From NCBI GenBank assembly GCA_002281775.1, contig NCGY01000011.1, forward strand, positions 1 to 64,000: a stretch of 64,000 nt of DNA, read 5' to 3'. The notes below the pieces were generated by a model, which made no database searches, had not been told where the DNA came from, and saw nothing but the letters and a program-made list of their open reading frames with translations. Made by a program: the position numbers and the translations under genes. The stretch's first letter is position 1. Every line of letters begins with the position of its first letter. Source of the DNA: Hydrogenophilales bacterium 16-64-46. GTDB taxonomy: Bacteria; Pseudomonadota; Gammaproteobacteria; Burkholderiales; Thiobacillaceae. Positions 54,160 to 63,038 of this stretch are shown here, piece after piece.

Positions 54160-54609
54160 ATGAGCATCGTCGATAACAAAAAAGCCTTCCACGATTACTT
54201 CATCGAGGAAAAATACGAGGCGGGTCTCGTGCTCGAAGGCTGGGAAGTCAAATCGATACGCGCCGGCCGGGTGCAGCTGAAAGAGGCCTACGTCGTCGTG
54301 AAGAACGGGGCCATCTGGCTGATCGGCTGCCACATCAGCCCGCTGGCCGCAGCCTCGACCCACGTTCTGCCTGACCCAACCCGCTCGCGCAAGCTGCTCC
54401 TGCACGCCGGAGAAATCGACAAATTGATCGGCCGCACCGAGCGCTCAGGCTACACCCTTATGCCCCTGGACCTGCATTACACCCGGGGGCGCATCAAGCT
54501 GACCGTGGGTCTGGCCAAGGGCAAGAAGCAGCATGACAAGCGCGCTGCCGAGAAAGATCGCGAATGGCAGCGCGAGAAGCAGCGCCTGGTGCGCACGGCC
54601 CAGCATTGA
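54160..54609 (+). CDS. smpB: SsrA-binding protein SmpB
   Basis: Binds tmRNA for trans-translation at stalled ribosomes. 149 aa from ATG 54160 ([20 protein letters not shown]). [20 protein letters not shown], then the basic C-terminal tail with [20 protein letters not shown]. The frame is open to 54139 but this start is standard. tmRNA itself is not in the window. Confidence 0.98.
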   Translation: MSIVDNKKAFHDYFIEEKYEAGLVLEGWEVKSIRAGRVQLKEAYVVVKNGAIWLIGCHISPLAAASTHVLPDPTRSRKLLLHAGEIDKLIGRTERSGYTLMPLDLHYTRGRIKLTVGLAKGKKQHDKRAAEKDREWQREKQRLVRTAQH

Positions 54610-54730
54610 CCCATTTGCTGATTCATTCTGACGAACGGTGGAATTTTTCACCCAGCCGGCTGTCGAGACAATTGTAAATTTGTCGAAATCCCGACTAAAC
54701 TGCTCAACAACTCGACATGGGGGTAACCAC

Positions 54731-54907
54731 ATGACTGCCCTGCCCGTTTATCAGGTTGAATTCATACCGCTCGAACGCCGTCTTGGCGACCGGCGCGTCG
54801 CGCCGCGTGGTGCCGCCCTCCCCGAGGGCGTCACGGTTGACCGCCGCGTGTCGCCCAGCGGGTGCCGCAACGAAGATCGCAAACCTGCCAGCCTGAAGGT
54901 CGTCTAA
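54731..54907 (+). CDS. 58-aa hypothetical protein with repeated (E/D)RR motifs
   Basis: From ATG 54731 with a GGGGGT stretch upstream. The sequence has LERRLGDRRVAPRG and VDRRVSPSG and NEDRKPAS, a periodic arginine pattern, and no hydrophobic segment. I do not recognise the family; basic character may suggest nucleic-acid or nucleotide binding. It ends in a 4-base convergent overlap with selD. The upstream 100 bases are AT-richer and hold a possible promoter (TTGTAA, 18 bases, TAAACT). Confidence 0.5.
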   Translation: MTALPVYQVEFIPLERRLGDRRVAPRGAALPEGVTVDRRVSPSGCRNEDRKPASLKVV

Positions 54908-55944
54908 ATTACGCTGACGCTCGGTGTGCCTGCGCCGAGTTCTCCAATAGGCTCTGCCTCGGCAAAGCCTGCTTGGCGGAATGCTTCCATGGCACGTGCA
55001 ACAGCGCCGGGGGCGCACGCTACCAGCAAGCCGCCACTGGTTTGTGGATCGCACAAAAACTTGCGCTGCCATTCGGCCACCCCGGGGCCGGTGTCCACCT
55101 CGTGGCTGTAGCTTGTCCAGTTGCGATCCGCCGCGCCGGTCCCCACCCCAGACTCGGCCAGGGCCAGCGCCTCGGCAATCTTCGGCACGCGTGACCATTC
55201 GACGCGGGCCCTGAGCCCCGCCCCCCGGGCGATTTCCAGCAAATGTCCCAGCAGGGCAAATCCGGTCACATCGGTCATCGCATGAACCCCGTCGATTTCC
55301 CCCAGGGTCACACCCACGGCATTGAGCTGCGTGGTGGTATCGACCATCTTGCGATAGCCCGCATCCGAGAGGGTGCCTTTTTTCAGCGCGGCCGACAGGA
55401 TGCCGACTCCCAGCGGTTTGCCTAGGATCAACACGTCGCCCGCCTGTGCGGCGCTGTTACGCTTGATCCGGTCGGGATGCACCACCCCGATCCCCACCAG
55501 CCCATAGATAGGCTCGGGGGCATCGATCGAATGCCCGCCTGCCACCGGAATCCCGGCAGCACGGCACACCGCCTCGCCGCCCGCGAGAATGCCGCGTATG
55601 GTTTCAACCGGCAGCTTGCCGACCGGCATCCCGACGATGGCCAGCGCAAACAACGGCCGGCCGCCCATGGCATAGATGTCCGACAGGGCGTTGGTCGCGG
55701 CGATGCGGCCAAAATCGAAGGCATCGTCGACGATGGGCATGAAGAAATCGGTGGTGGCGACGATGGCCTGCGTGTCGTTGAGCCGGTATACCGCAGCGTC
55801 ATCCGAAGTTTCGGTGCCCACCAGCAGGTCGGCAAACCCGCTCATGGGGGCTGATTGCGAAAGAATATCCTTCAGGACGGCCGGAGCGATTTTGCAGCCG
55901 CATCCGCCGCCGTGTGAGAATTGCGTGAGTTTGATTGTGTCCAT
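54904..55944 (-). CDS. selD: Selenide, water dikinase
   Basis: Makes selenophosphate. 346 aa from ATG 55944. The catalytic pair is in HGGGCGCKIAPAVL: C15 (position of E. coli C17) and K18, so this is a Cys, not selenocysteine, form. DFFMPIVDDAFDFG and AGGHSIDAPEPIYG are family motifs. Divergent from mnmH with 18 bases between start codons. Confidence 0.97.
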   Translation of the reverse strand: MDTIKLTQFSHGGGCGCKIAPAVLKDILSQSAPMSGFADLLVGTETSDDAAVYRLNDTQAIVATTDFFMPIVDDAFDFGRIAATNALSDIYAMGGRPLFALAIVGMPVGKLPVETIRGILAGGEAVCRAAGIPVAGGHSIDAPEPIYGLVGIGVVHPDRIKRNSAAQAGDVLILGKPLGVGILSAALKKGTLSDAGYRKMVDTTTQLNAVGVTLGEIDGVHAMTDVTGFALLGHLLEIARGAGLRARVEWSRVPKIAEALALAESGVGTGAADRNWTSYSHEVDTGPGVAEWQRKFLCDPQTSGGLLVACAPGAVARAMEAFRQAGFAEAEPIGELGAGTPSVSVI

Positions 55945-55962
55945 GAATGGGGAATCCCGATT

Positions 55963-57000
55963 TTGCGCGCCGCCACCGTAGCAGACTTGACCCGCTTTGA
56001 CGAGGTGATCGACGTCCGCTCGCCCGGCGAATTCGTCGAAGACCACGCCCCGGGCGCGATCAACCTGCCGGTGCTCGACAACGACGAGCGCGCCCGCGTC
56101 GGCACGCTCTACCAGCAGGTGTCGCCCTTCGAAGCCAAGAAGGCGGGGGCCATCCTGATCTCGCGCAACATCGCGCGGCATCTCGAAACCTGGTTTGCAG
56201 ACAAGCCAAGAACCTATCGCCCGCTGGTGTATTGCTGGCGGGGCGGTAACCGCAGCGGTGCGATGACGCACATCCTGCAGAAGATAGGATTTGCGGCGGC
56301 GCAACTCGAAGGCGGCTACAAGGCCTACCGCCGCCACGTTGTCACCGAACTCGCGTCCTTGCCTGCCACGCTGCGCTATCGCGTGGTCAGCGGCCCGACC
56401 GGAAGCGGCAAAAGCCGCTTGCTCGCCGCGCTGGCACAGGCGGGGGCACAGGCGCTCGACCTGGAGGGCCTGGCCGCACACCGTGGCTCCCTGCTCGGCG
56501 CGCTGCCGGATGCGCCGCAGCCGGCCCAAAAAGGCTTCGAGAGCGCCATCTGGTCAGCACTCAGCCGCTTCGATCCGGCCCAACCGGTGTATGTGGAATC
56601 TGAAAGCAAACGCATCGGCGCATTGACGGTCCCCGACGCCCTGATCGCCGCCATGCGCAGCAGCCCCTGCATCCGCATCGAAGCCCCGCTGTCAGCACGG
56701 GTGCAATTGCTGATCGAGGATTACGCGCATTTTCTGGCCGCACCCGACCTGCTCAATACACGCCTGGCACATCTGGTCGAACTCCGGGGCCGCGAGGCCG
56801 TTGCCGCCTGGCAGAGCCAGGCACAGGCGGGCGCATGGCCCGAACTGGTCGCCGCCCTGCTCGCGCAGCACTACGATCCCGCTTACCTGAAGTCACTATC
56901 CCGCAACTACGCACCCAGGCCGGACGATCTCACCCTGAACACGCCTGACTTGACACCTGCCAGCCTGCAGGCAATCACGGCCAGAATCCTGGCGCAATGA
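55963..57000 (+). CDS. mnmH: tRNA 2-selenouridine(34) synthase MnmH
   Basis: Replaces sulphur with selenium at the wobble uridine of certain tRNAs. 345 aa from TTG 55963 (GGGGA 9 bases upstream); no ATG fits. Rhodanese domain with catalytic Cys about residue 91 (YCWRGGNRSGA), then P-loop GPTGSGKSRLLAAL, then a helical C-terminal region. It needs selenophosphate from selD, divergently encoded. Presence of mnmH but absence of selA/selB in view indicates selenium use in tRNA. Confidence 0.93.
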   Translation: MRAATVADLTRFDEVIDVRSPGEFVEDHAPGAINLPVLDNDERARVGTLYQQVSPFEAKKAGAILISRNIARHLETWFADKPRTYRPLVYCWRGGNRSGAMTHILQKIGFAAAQLEGGYKAYRRHVVTELASLPATLRYRVVSGPTGSGKSRLLAALAQAGAQALDLEGLAAHRGSLLGALPDAPQPAQKGFESAIWSALSRFDPAQPVYVESESKRIGALTVPDALIAAMRSSPCIRIEAPLSARVQLLIEDYAHFLAAPDLLNTRLAHLVELRGREAVAAWQSQAQAGAWPELVAALLAQHYDPAYLKSLSRNYAPRPDDLTLNTPDLTPASLQAITARILAQ

Positions 57001-57021
57001 GCGCAAGCGTTTCGGCTCTGG

Positions 57022-57381
57022 CTACTCGCGATCCTCGCCCGCCTGAACATGCTGCTGATAGTGCCGGGCAAAGATGCGTTCGAGTTCGTCGATCGCCTCG
57101 CTGGCCGACACGCCATGGATGAGATGGCGCGTCATCTGCGCCGAGGCTTCGTGAAAGATCTGATTGCGTTCCAGCATCGGGTAGGTCTGCATCAGCCGTT
57201 GGATCGCCTTCACCACGTTTTCCTGCTCGGGGCGAGGGATGGGCAGGGGCTCGGCTGGCGGAGCCTCGGCAAGATCGACCGCCTCCTTGCCGGCAAGGAA
57301 TTCGGCGTACTCGAGCAAGGCCTGTTGCCGGGCTTCGGACAGGGCCCGGAACACGGTCAGCAGCCGCTTGCTGTCGCGCAT
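57022..57381 (-). CDS. conserved hypothetical protein downstream of the LysR regulator
   Basis: 119 aa from ATG 57381, overlapping the LysR stop (TGATG). Helical N-terminus (LLTVFRALSEARQQALLEYA), a Pro/Glu-rich linker (APPAEPLPIPRPEQ) and a helical C-terminus (EAIDELERIFARHYQQH). No domain recognised; cytoplasmic. The coupling suggests a partner for the regulator or simply read-through. Confidence 0.7.
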   Translation of the reverse strand: MRDSKRLLTVFRALSEARQQALLEYAEFLAGKEAVDLAEAPPAEPLPIPRPEQENVVKAIQRLMQTYPMLERNQIFHEASAQMTRHLIHGVSASEAIDELERIFARHYQQHVQAGEDRE

Positions 57382-58325
57382 CAGCGACCGCGCCCCTTGG
57401 CGGGCCGCTTCAACGGCACAACATCGACGTTGCATTGCTGGAACTTGTTCTCGACAAAGCCGATGAAGGCGTCGAGCAGCTTGCTGCGGAATTTTTCCGG
57501 CGCGTAGACCAGCGAGAGTTCGCGCGTGAGGCGCGGGCTCAAGGGCACTGCCACCAGCGTACCCAGCTGGATTTCCTTGGTGACGGTAGACGCCGACATG
57601 ATCGCCACACCCAGACCCGCCTCGACCGCGCCCTTGATCGCTTCCCGGCTGCCCAGCTCCATCTCGATGTGCAGGTCGTCCGGGTTGACGCCGTTGTGCT
57701 TGAAGAAGTCGTCAACCACCTCGCGGGTGCCCGAGCCGTGTTCGCGCGAAACATAGGGCTGATCGGCGATTTCACGCGCTCCGACGTTGGGACGATTGGA
57801 TAACGGGTGATTCGGCGAGCAGATCATCACCAGCTCGTCCTCGCAACAGGCCAGTGTGGTGAGATTGGGATTGTGCGAGGGCGCTTCGATCAGACCCACA
57901 TCAAGCGAATGGTCGGCAATCTTCAACGCAATGGTCTCGGAGTTCGCCACCGTCAGCCTTGCCTGAACTTGGGGGAAGCGTTCCTTGAATTCGCCGAGGA
58001 TGCGCGGCAACTGATACTCCGCAATCGTGGTGGACGCGCCGATCATCAGTGGACCGGTCACCTGTCCGGTGAGTTCGCCGACACGCGCTTCCATTTCGCC
58101 GGTCATTGCGAGGATGCGTTCGGCATAGCCCAAAACCAGTTCTCCCGCCGGCGTGAGCGAAATCTTGCCGTGACTGCGTTCGAACAGGCGGGTATTGAAA
58201 TGCTCTTCCAGCTGCTTGACCTGAAAGGTCACCGCAGGCTGGGTCATGTAGAGGATATCGGCGGCTTTGGTGAAACTCAGCTGTTTGGCGACGGTGTAGA
58301 ATACTTGGAGTCTGCGGTCGGCCAT
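57381..58325 (-). CDS. LysR family transcriptional regulator (possibly selenium/sulphur-associated)
   Basis: 314 aa from ATG 58325. N-terminal winged HTH (FYTVAKQLSFTKAADILYMT, QPAVTFQVKQLEEHF) and a substrate-binding domain (GPLMIGASTTIAEYQLPRIL; PYVSREHGSGTREVVDDF). It is near the CysB/CbbR part of the LysR family. Proximity to mnmH and selD fits the group called selenium-metabolism-associated LysR, but the link is not proven. Divergent from lplT. Confidence 0.88.
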   Translation of the reverse strand: MADRRLQVFYTVAKQLSFTKAADILYMTQPAVTFQVKQLEEHFNTRLFERSHGKISLTPAGELVLGYAERILAMTGEMEARVGELTGQVTGPLMIGASTTIAEYQLPRILGEFKERFPQVQARLTVANSETIALKIADHSLDVGLIEAPSHNPNLTTLACCEDELVMICSPNHPLSNRPNVGAREIADQPYVSREHGSGTREVVDDFFKHNGVNPDDLHIEMELGSREAIKGAVEAGLGVAIMSASTVTKEIQLGTLVAVPLSPRLTRELSLVYAPEKFRSKLLDAFIGFVENKFQQCNVDVVPLKRPAKGRGR

Positions 58326-58484
58326 AAAATCATGCCCCCGGGTCAATAAAGAATTTTATTCAACCACAAACCCGCCCGTGTTGAAAACACCTGTCAGACA
58401 AATCCCCCCGCCGCCGACCGCCAGCGGCACGGAAAATGCCCTGTCCGCCCCGGTTGCCCGGGCAGCGCGTCGGGTCCTCCAGCC

Positions 58485-59702
58485 TTGAATCGCGGCTTCT
58501 ACACCATCCTGCTGGCGCAATTTCTGTCTGCACTAGCCGACAACGCGCTGCTCTTTGCCGCCATCGGCCTGCTGATCTTTCTGGCCGCGCCAGAATGGCA
58601 TTCGCCGCTGCTGCAGACAGTTTTTGTCATCGCCTACATCGTGCTCGCGCCGCTGGTCGGTCCCTTTGCCGACGCCCTGCCGAAAGGCCGCGTGATGTTC
58701 ATCGCCAACACCGTGAAATTCATCGGCTGCCTGGCGATGCTGCTGGGTCTGGGCCCGCTGTGGGCCTATGCGCTGGTGGGGATCGGCGCGGCGATGTATT
58801 CGCCTGCCAAGTACGGCATCCTCACCGAACTGTTGCCGCCGGAAAAACTGGTCGTCGCCAACAGCTGGGTGGAGGGTGCCACGGTGATGGCCATCGTACT
58901 CGGTGCCATCATCGGCGGCGCGCTGATCAATCCGCAACTGGCCGAGAATACGCTGACCAGCCTCGGCATGGCGGGCGTGCTCATCGCCCCAAAATTCGCC
59001 ATCGTCGCCATCACCAGCCTGTATTTCGCGGCCGCCTTGGTGAACCTGTTCATACCGCGCCTGCCGATCGACCATCGCCTGCCGAGCAAATCGCCACGCT
59101 ACATCCTGCATGATTTCTGGCACAGCTTCGCGCTGCTGTGGCGCGATCCGCTCGGCCAGGTCTCGCTTGCCGTCACCACCCTGTTCTGGGGCGTGGGCGC
59201 GACGCTGCGCCTGCTGATCATCGCCTGGGCCGCGCTCAACCTGAAATACGGTCTCGACCAGGCCACCCAGCTCACGGCGGCGACGGCGTTCGGCATTGCC
59301 ATCGGCTCCGTGCTGGCTGGCAAATTCGTCCAGCTCAGGAACGCCGTGAGCGTGCTGCCTGCAGGCATCATTCTGGGTTTCGTCCCGATTGCGCTGATCT
59401 GGGTGGAAAGCCTCATACCGGCCGTGCTGCTGCTCACCCTGGCGGGCGTGCTGGCCGGCTATTTCGTGGTGCCGATGAACGCCCTGCTCCAGCATCGGGG
59501 CCATTTGCTGATGGGAGCCGGGCATTCCATCGCGCAACAGAACTTCAACGAGAACATCAGCATCCTCGTCCTCTCAGGTGCCTACGCGTTGATGGTGCGC
59601 TCGGACTGGCACATCCACACCATCATCTGGGTGTTCGGCCTCTTCATCAGCACGGTGATGACGGCCATCTGGCTCAAGCACCGCAACGACGTGGTGCATT
59701 AA
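58485..59702 (+). CDS. lplT: Lysophospholipid transporter LplT-like (MFS)
   Basis: 405 aa from TTG 58485, with no upstream ATG in frame. Twelve-helix MFS transporter: LSALADNALLFAAIGLLIFL, MYSPAKYGILTELLPPEKLV (family hallmark), NSWVEGATVMAIVLGAIIGG, NFNENISILVLSGAYAL. It flips lysophospholipids to the inner leaflet for re-acylation. The acyltransferase Aas usually encoded beside it is absent here. Confidence 0.9.
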   Translation: MNRGFYTILLAQFLSALADNALLFAAIGLLIFLAAPEWHSPLLQTVFVIAYIVLAPLVGPFADALPKGRVMFIANTVKFIGCLAMLLGLGPLWAYALVGIGAAMYSPAKYGILTELLPPEKLVVANSWVEGATVMAIVLGAIIGGALINPQLAENTLTSLGMAGVLIAPKFAIVAITSLYFAAALVNLFIPRLPIDHRLPSKSPRYILHDFWHSFALLWRDPLGQVSLAVTTLFWGVGATLRLLIIAWAALNLKYGLDQATQLTAATAFGIAIGSVLAGKFVQLRNAVSVLPAGIILGFVPIALIWVESLIPAVLLLTLAGVLAGYFVVPMNALLQHRGHLLMGAGHSIAQQNFNENISILVLSGAYALMVRSDWHIHTIIWVFGLFISTVMTAIWLKHRNDVVH

Positions 59703-60631
59703 GCGCCCGCCGACCCGCTTCCCGGATTCTGCGACTTCACCACGCTCATCGCCCCCGCAATCAGGGTGGAGAGATCGGCCATGTTCGACGGCACGATCAG
59801 GGTGTTGCCGGTCTTCGCAATGCCGGAAAAAGCCTCGACGTATTTTTCCGCCACTTTCAGGTTCACGGCCTGCAAGCCCCCCGGTTTTTCGATGGCCATG
59901 GCCACGCGCGCGATGGCTTCGGCGTTGGCGATGGCAATGGCCTTGATCGCCTCGGCCTCACCCTGGGCGACGTTGATCGCCGCCTGCATCTCACCTTCGG
60001 ACTGCTGGATCGCGGCGTTGCGCTCGCCGGTGGCGATATTGATCTGCTCCTGCATGCGGCCTTCGGACGAGGCAATCAGCGCCCGTTTCTCGCGCTCGGC
60101 GGTGATCTGCCGCTGCATGGCGTGGAGGATTTCCTTCGGCGGGGTGAGGTCCTTGATTTCGTAACGCAGCACCTTCACGCCCCAGTTGGTCGACGCCTCG
60201 TTCAGCGCCATCACCACGCCCCGGTTGATGTCGTCGCGCTCTTCAAAGGTGCGGTCCATCTCCATGCGACCGATCAGTGAGCGCAGTGTGGTCTGCGCCA
60301 GCTGAGAAATGGCATCGATGTAGTTGCTTGACCCGTAGGACGCCATTTTCGGGTCGGTCACCTGGAAGTACAGGATGCCATCGACGGCCAACTGGGTGTT
60401 ATCGCGCGTGATGCAGACCTGGCTCGGCACGTCGAGCGGAATCTCCTTCAGCGAATGCTTGTAGGCGACGTTGTCGATGAAAGGAATGACGAGGTTGAGG
60501 CCGGGTACCAGCACGGCGTGGAACTTGCCGAGCCGCTCGACCACCCAGGCGTTCTGCTGCGGCACCACGCGCACGCCCTTGGCGACGACGATGGCGATGA
60601 CGATGAGAATGACGAGTGCGACGACGTCCAT
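59699..60631 (-). CDS. qmcA: SPFH/band 7 paraslipin (QmcA-like)
   Basis: 310 aa from ATG 60631. Single N-terminal membrane helix (MDVVALVILIVIAIVVAKGV), SPFH domain (VERLGKFHAVLVPGLNLVIP; ITRDNTQLAVDGILYFQVTD), and a coiled-coil region (GERNAAIQQSEGEMQAAIN). With nfeD 23 bases upstream it forms the classical SPFH-NfeD membrane-quality pair. Convergent overlap with lplT by 4 bases. Confidence 0.94.
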   Translation of the reverse strand: MDVVALVILIVIAIVVAKGVRVVPQQNAWVVERLGKFHAVLVPGLNLVIPFIDNVAYKHSLKEIPLDVPSQVCITRDNTQLAVDGILYFQVTDPKMASYGSSNYIDAISQLAQTTLRSLIGRMEMDRTFEERDDINRGVVMALNEASTNWGVKVLRYEIKDLTPPKEILHAMQRQITAEREKRALIASSEGRMQEQINIATGERNAAIQQSEGEMQAAINVAQGEAEAIKAIAIANAEAIARVAMAIEKPGGLQAVNLKVAEKYVEAFSGIAKTGNTLIVPSNMADLSTLIAGAMSVVKSQNPGSGSAGA

Positions 60632-60654
60632 GTGTATTCCTTGAAGTGAAAAGT

Positions 60655-61062
60655 TCAGTTTCCCAGCACCAGCCGGGTGCCTTTCACGGCGCGAATGCGC
60701 AGCGGCCGGCTCGCATCCGTGTCGGGCGACTCGGCTTCGGCGTCCCACAGCGCACCGCGATATTTCACCTGACCGCGCCCGTCGACCCAGGACTCGATCT
60801 GCACCGGCTGGCCGATGTCCATGTCCTGCACGGTCGATTCGGGATGGCCCGTATCGCGTTTCCAGTGCCGCAGCGCCAGCGTGCCGAGCGCTGCGATCAC
60901 CGCAGCGGCGATGAACTGCGCGCCCCAGCCCAAACCCATCCAGGCCGCAATGCCCGCCGCTACCGCCGCGACGCCGTAGACCAGCAGGTAGAACGTGCCG
61001 GTGGTGAGCTCCACGCCCACCAGCACCGCACCGACGATCCACCACCACACATATGCCTGCAT
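60655..61062 (-). CDS. NfeD family membrane protein
   Basis: 135 aa, short NfeD type (no protease domain). Membrane helices in the first 70 residues (WWWIVGAVLVGVELTTGTFY, FIAAAVIAALGTLAL), then an OB-like soluble domain (IGQPVQIESWVDGRGQVKYR, GALWDAEA). Partner of the downstream paraslipin. Confidence 0.92.
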   Translation of the reverse strand: MQAYVWWWIVGAVLVGVELTTGTFYLLVYGVAAVAAGIAAWMGLGWGAQFIAAAVIAALGTLALRHWKRDTGHPESTVQDMDIGQPVQIESWVDGRGQVKYRGALWDAEAESPDTDASRPLRIRAVKGTRLVLGN

Positions 61063-61063
61063 C

Positions 61064-61570
61064 TCATCTCCTCAGTATGGCGGGCCGGTTCGCGAGTTCA
61101 TTCGGGTTGTCGGCCCCAGGGGGAACATGCATTTCCAGCAGTTTACTCACCGCTTCGATTCCTGCCAGCGCGCCAATGCGGTAATCGTCCGCGCGAAAAT
61201 GCGCTTCCATCGTCCGCGCAACCTGCGCCCACGCTTCAGGCGACACGCGCTTGCTGATGCCCCGGTCGGCGACGATCTCGATGTCGCGGTCGGCCAGAAG
61301 CAGATAGATCAGCACGCCACTGTTGTGCTCGGTGTCCCACACCCTCAGTTCCGAAAAGATCTCGATTGCGCGTGCGCGCGCACTCAGCCCGCGCCAGACC
61401 TGGGCGGCGGGCAGGCTGTTTTCGATGGCGAAGCGGATCTCGCCGCCGTGCCGGGCTTCGGATGCGCGTATCGCTGCCTCGATGGCGTCGAGTGTCGCCC
61501 GGGGAAATGCGCGTCGCCACGCCCAGGGCAGGGTGAAGACATGCCGCAGCCAGCGTCGGATAGTCACCAT
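61064..61570 (-). CDS. TPM-domain protein (second copy)
   Basis: 168 aa from ATG 61570; start overlaps the previous gene by 7 bases. TPM core with GGEIRFAIENSL, IEIFSELRVWDTEHNSGVLI and DRDIEIVADRGISKRVSPEA. No signal peptide seen. Function unclear; TPM proteins are phosphatase-like in some plants and membrane-associated in bacteria. In operon with lemA and the longer TPM gene. Confidence 0.85.
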   Translation of the reverse strand: MVTIRRWLRHVFTLPWAWRRAFPRATLDAIEAAIRASEARHGGEIRFAIENSLPAAQVWRGLSARARAIEIFSELRVWDTEHNSGVLIYLLLADRDIEIVADRGISKRVSPEAWAQVARTMEAHFRADDYRIGALAGIEAVSKLLEMHVPPGADNPNELANRPAILRR

Positions 61571-62394
61571 GATCCGGACGCTCCACCGCCGCCAAACCCG
61601 CCGCCGCCACCGCCCCAGGAACCGCCACCGCCGCCTCCGAAGCCACCTCCGCCACTCGACCACCCACCTCCCCTGCCCCGGAATCCGCCTGCCACGGCAC
61701 CAAACACGAACAGCACGGCAAACAGCAGCAGCGGCGTCAAACCGATCCACCACGCGCCCATGGCACCGCTGCCGAGCGCGGCAATACCGGCCGCCGTCGG
61801 CCGGTTGATCATCATCGACAACGCGAAGCCCGCAACCACGCCACCCACGACCAGGAGACCGAACAGGTCGCCGTCGATTTCCTCGGCGTTGTCAGGCGGC
61901 GGCAGGGCCTCCCCCTGGATCAGTTTCATCAACTGCGCCACGCCGGCGTCGATGCCCCCGGCGAAATCCCCCGCCTGGAAATGCGGCACGATGGTCTCGG
62001 CGATCACCCGCTTTGCCACGGCGTCCGGAATCGCGCCTTCGAGGCCGTAGCCCACTTCGATACGCAGCGCGCGGTCGTCCTTCGCGACTATCAGGATGAC
62101 ACCGTCGTCCACCTTCTTGCGACCGACCTTCCAGGTATCGGCGACGCGGATGCCGAACTGCGCGATATCTTCCGGCTGCGTGGTGGGCACGATCAGCACC
62201 GCGATCTGGCTACCGGTCTTCGCCTCGAAGGCGGCGAGCCGGTTTTCCAGCGCGGCAGCCTGTTCGCCGGACAGCGTGGCACTCAGATCGGTGACACGAT
62301 GCAACAAGGCCGGGACCGGCACCTGCGCCCAGACCAGCGCCGCACCGAGTGCGAGCAGCAGGCCCAGTGCCGCGCGTGCCAGCAAGGCTGCCAT
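61564..62394 (-). CDS. TPM-domain protein with membrane helices and Gly-rich tail (YgcG-like)
   Basis: 276 aa. Signal peptide (ALGLLLALGAALVWAQVPV), TPM domain (LEAFEAKTGSQIAVLIV without exact quote beyond AFEAKTGSQIAVLIVPT), DDGVILIVAKDDRALRIEVG. Two membrane helices (FGLLVVGGVVAGFALSM; LTPLLLFAVLFVFGAVAGG) and a Gly/Ser-rich C-terminus ([14 protein letters not shown]), as in YgcG proteins. LemA and TPM genes are commonly adjacent. Confidence 0.92.
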   Translation of the reverse strand: MAALLARAALGLLLALGAALVWAQVPVPALLHRVTDLSATLSGEQAAALENRLAAFEAKTGSQIAVLIVPTTQPEDIAQFGIRVADTWKVGRKKVDDGVILIVAKDDRALRIEVGYGLEGAIPDAVAKRVIAETIVPHFQAGDFAGGIDAGVAQLMKLIQGEALPPPDNAEEIDGDLFGLLVVGGVVAGFALSMMINRPTAAGIAALGSGAMGAWWIGLTPLLLFAVLFVFGAVAGGFRGRGGGWSSGGGGFGGGGGGSWGGGGGGFGGGGASGSW

Positions 62395-62396
62395 CC

Positions 62397-63002
62397 TTAC
62401 TGGGTGGGTACCGGCGCGGGCGACTCGAAATCGACCCTTGGCGGCGTGGCGAGGGCTTTTTCGTTTTCCACCGTGAAGCTGGGCTTCACGGTGTAGCCGA
62501 ACAGCATCGCGGTAAGGTTGGACGGAAAGGATCGCACCGTGACGTTGTAGGTCTTCACCGCCTCGATATAGCGGTTGCGCGCCACGGTGATGCGGTTTTC
62601 CGTGCCTTCGAGCTGTGCCTGCAAATCGCGGAACAAGCCATCGGCCTTCAGCTGCGGGTAATTTTCCGCTACCAGCAGCAGGCGCGAGATCGCGCCGGTG
62701 AGTTCGCCCTGCGCGGCGATGAATTTCTGAAACGCCGCCTCGTCGTTGACGAGTTCGGGCGTGGCCTGGATTGCGCCGACGCGGGCACGCGCCTCGGTCA
62801 CGCTGGTGAACACGTCTTTTTCATGCGCGGCGTAGCCCTTCACCACGTTGACCAGGTTGGGCACGAGATCGGCGCGCCGCTGGTACTGGTTCAAGACCTC
62901 GGCCCAGCTCGCCTTGATGTCCTCGTCGGCGGTCTGGAAGGTGTTGTAACCGCAGCCCGACAGGGTCAGCGCCAGAAAGGAAATCCATAACCATCTCAGC
63001 AT
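62397..63002 (-). CDS. lemA: LemA family lipoprotein
   Basis: 201 aa from ATG 63002. Lipobox LSGCGYN after a signal peptide (WLWISFLALTLSGC). LemA fold: SWAEVLNQYQRRADLVPNLV, AATP-type helices, LLLVAENYPQLKADGLFRDL, ENRITVARNRYIEAVKTYNV, VKPSFTVENEKA. First gene of the lemA-TPM-TPM-nfeD-qmcA cluster. Confidence 0.96.
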   Translation of the reverse strand: MLRWLWISFLALTLSGCGYNTFQTADEDIKASWAEVLNQYQRRADLVPNLVNVVKGYAAHEKDVFTSVTEARARVGAIQATPELVNDEAAFQKFIAAQGELTGAISRLLLVAENYPQLKADGLFRDLQAQLEGTENRITVARNRYIEAVKTYNVTVRSFPSNLTAMLFGYTVKPSFTVENEKALATPPRVDFESPAPVPTQ

Positions 63003-63038
63003 GATGTACTCCTGATGAATCGCCAATGCAGGCGAACC

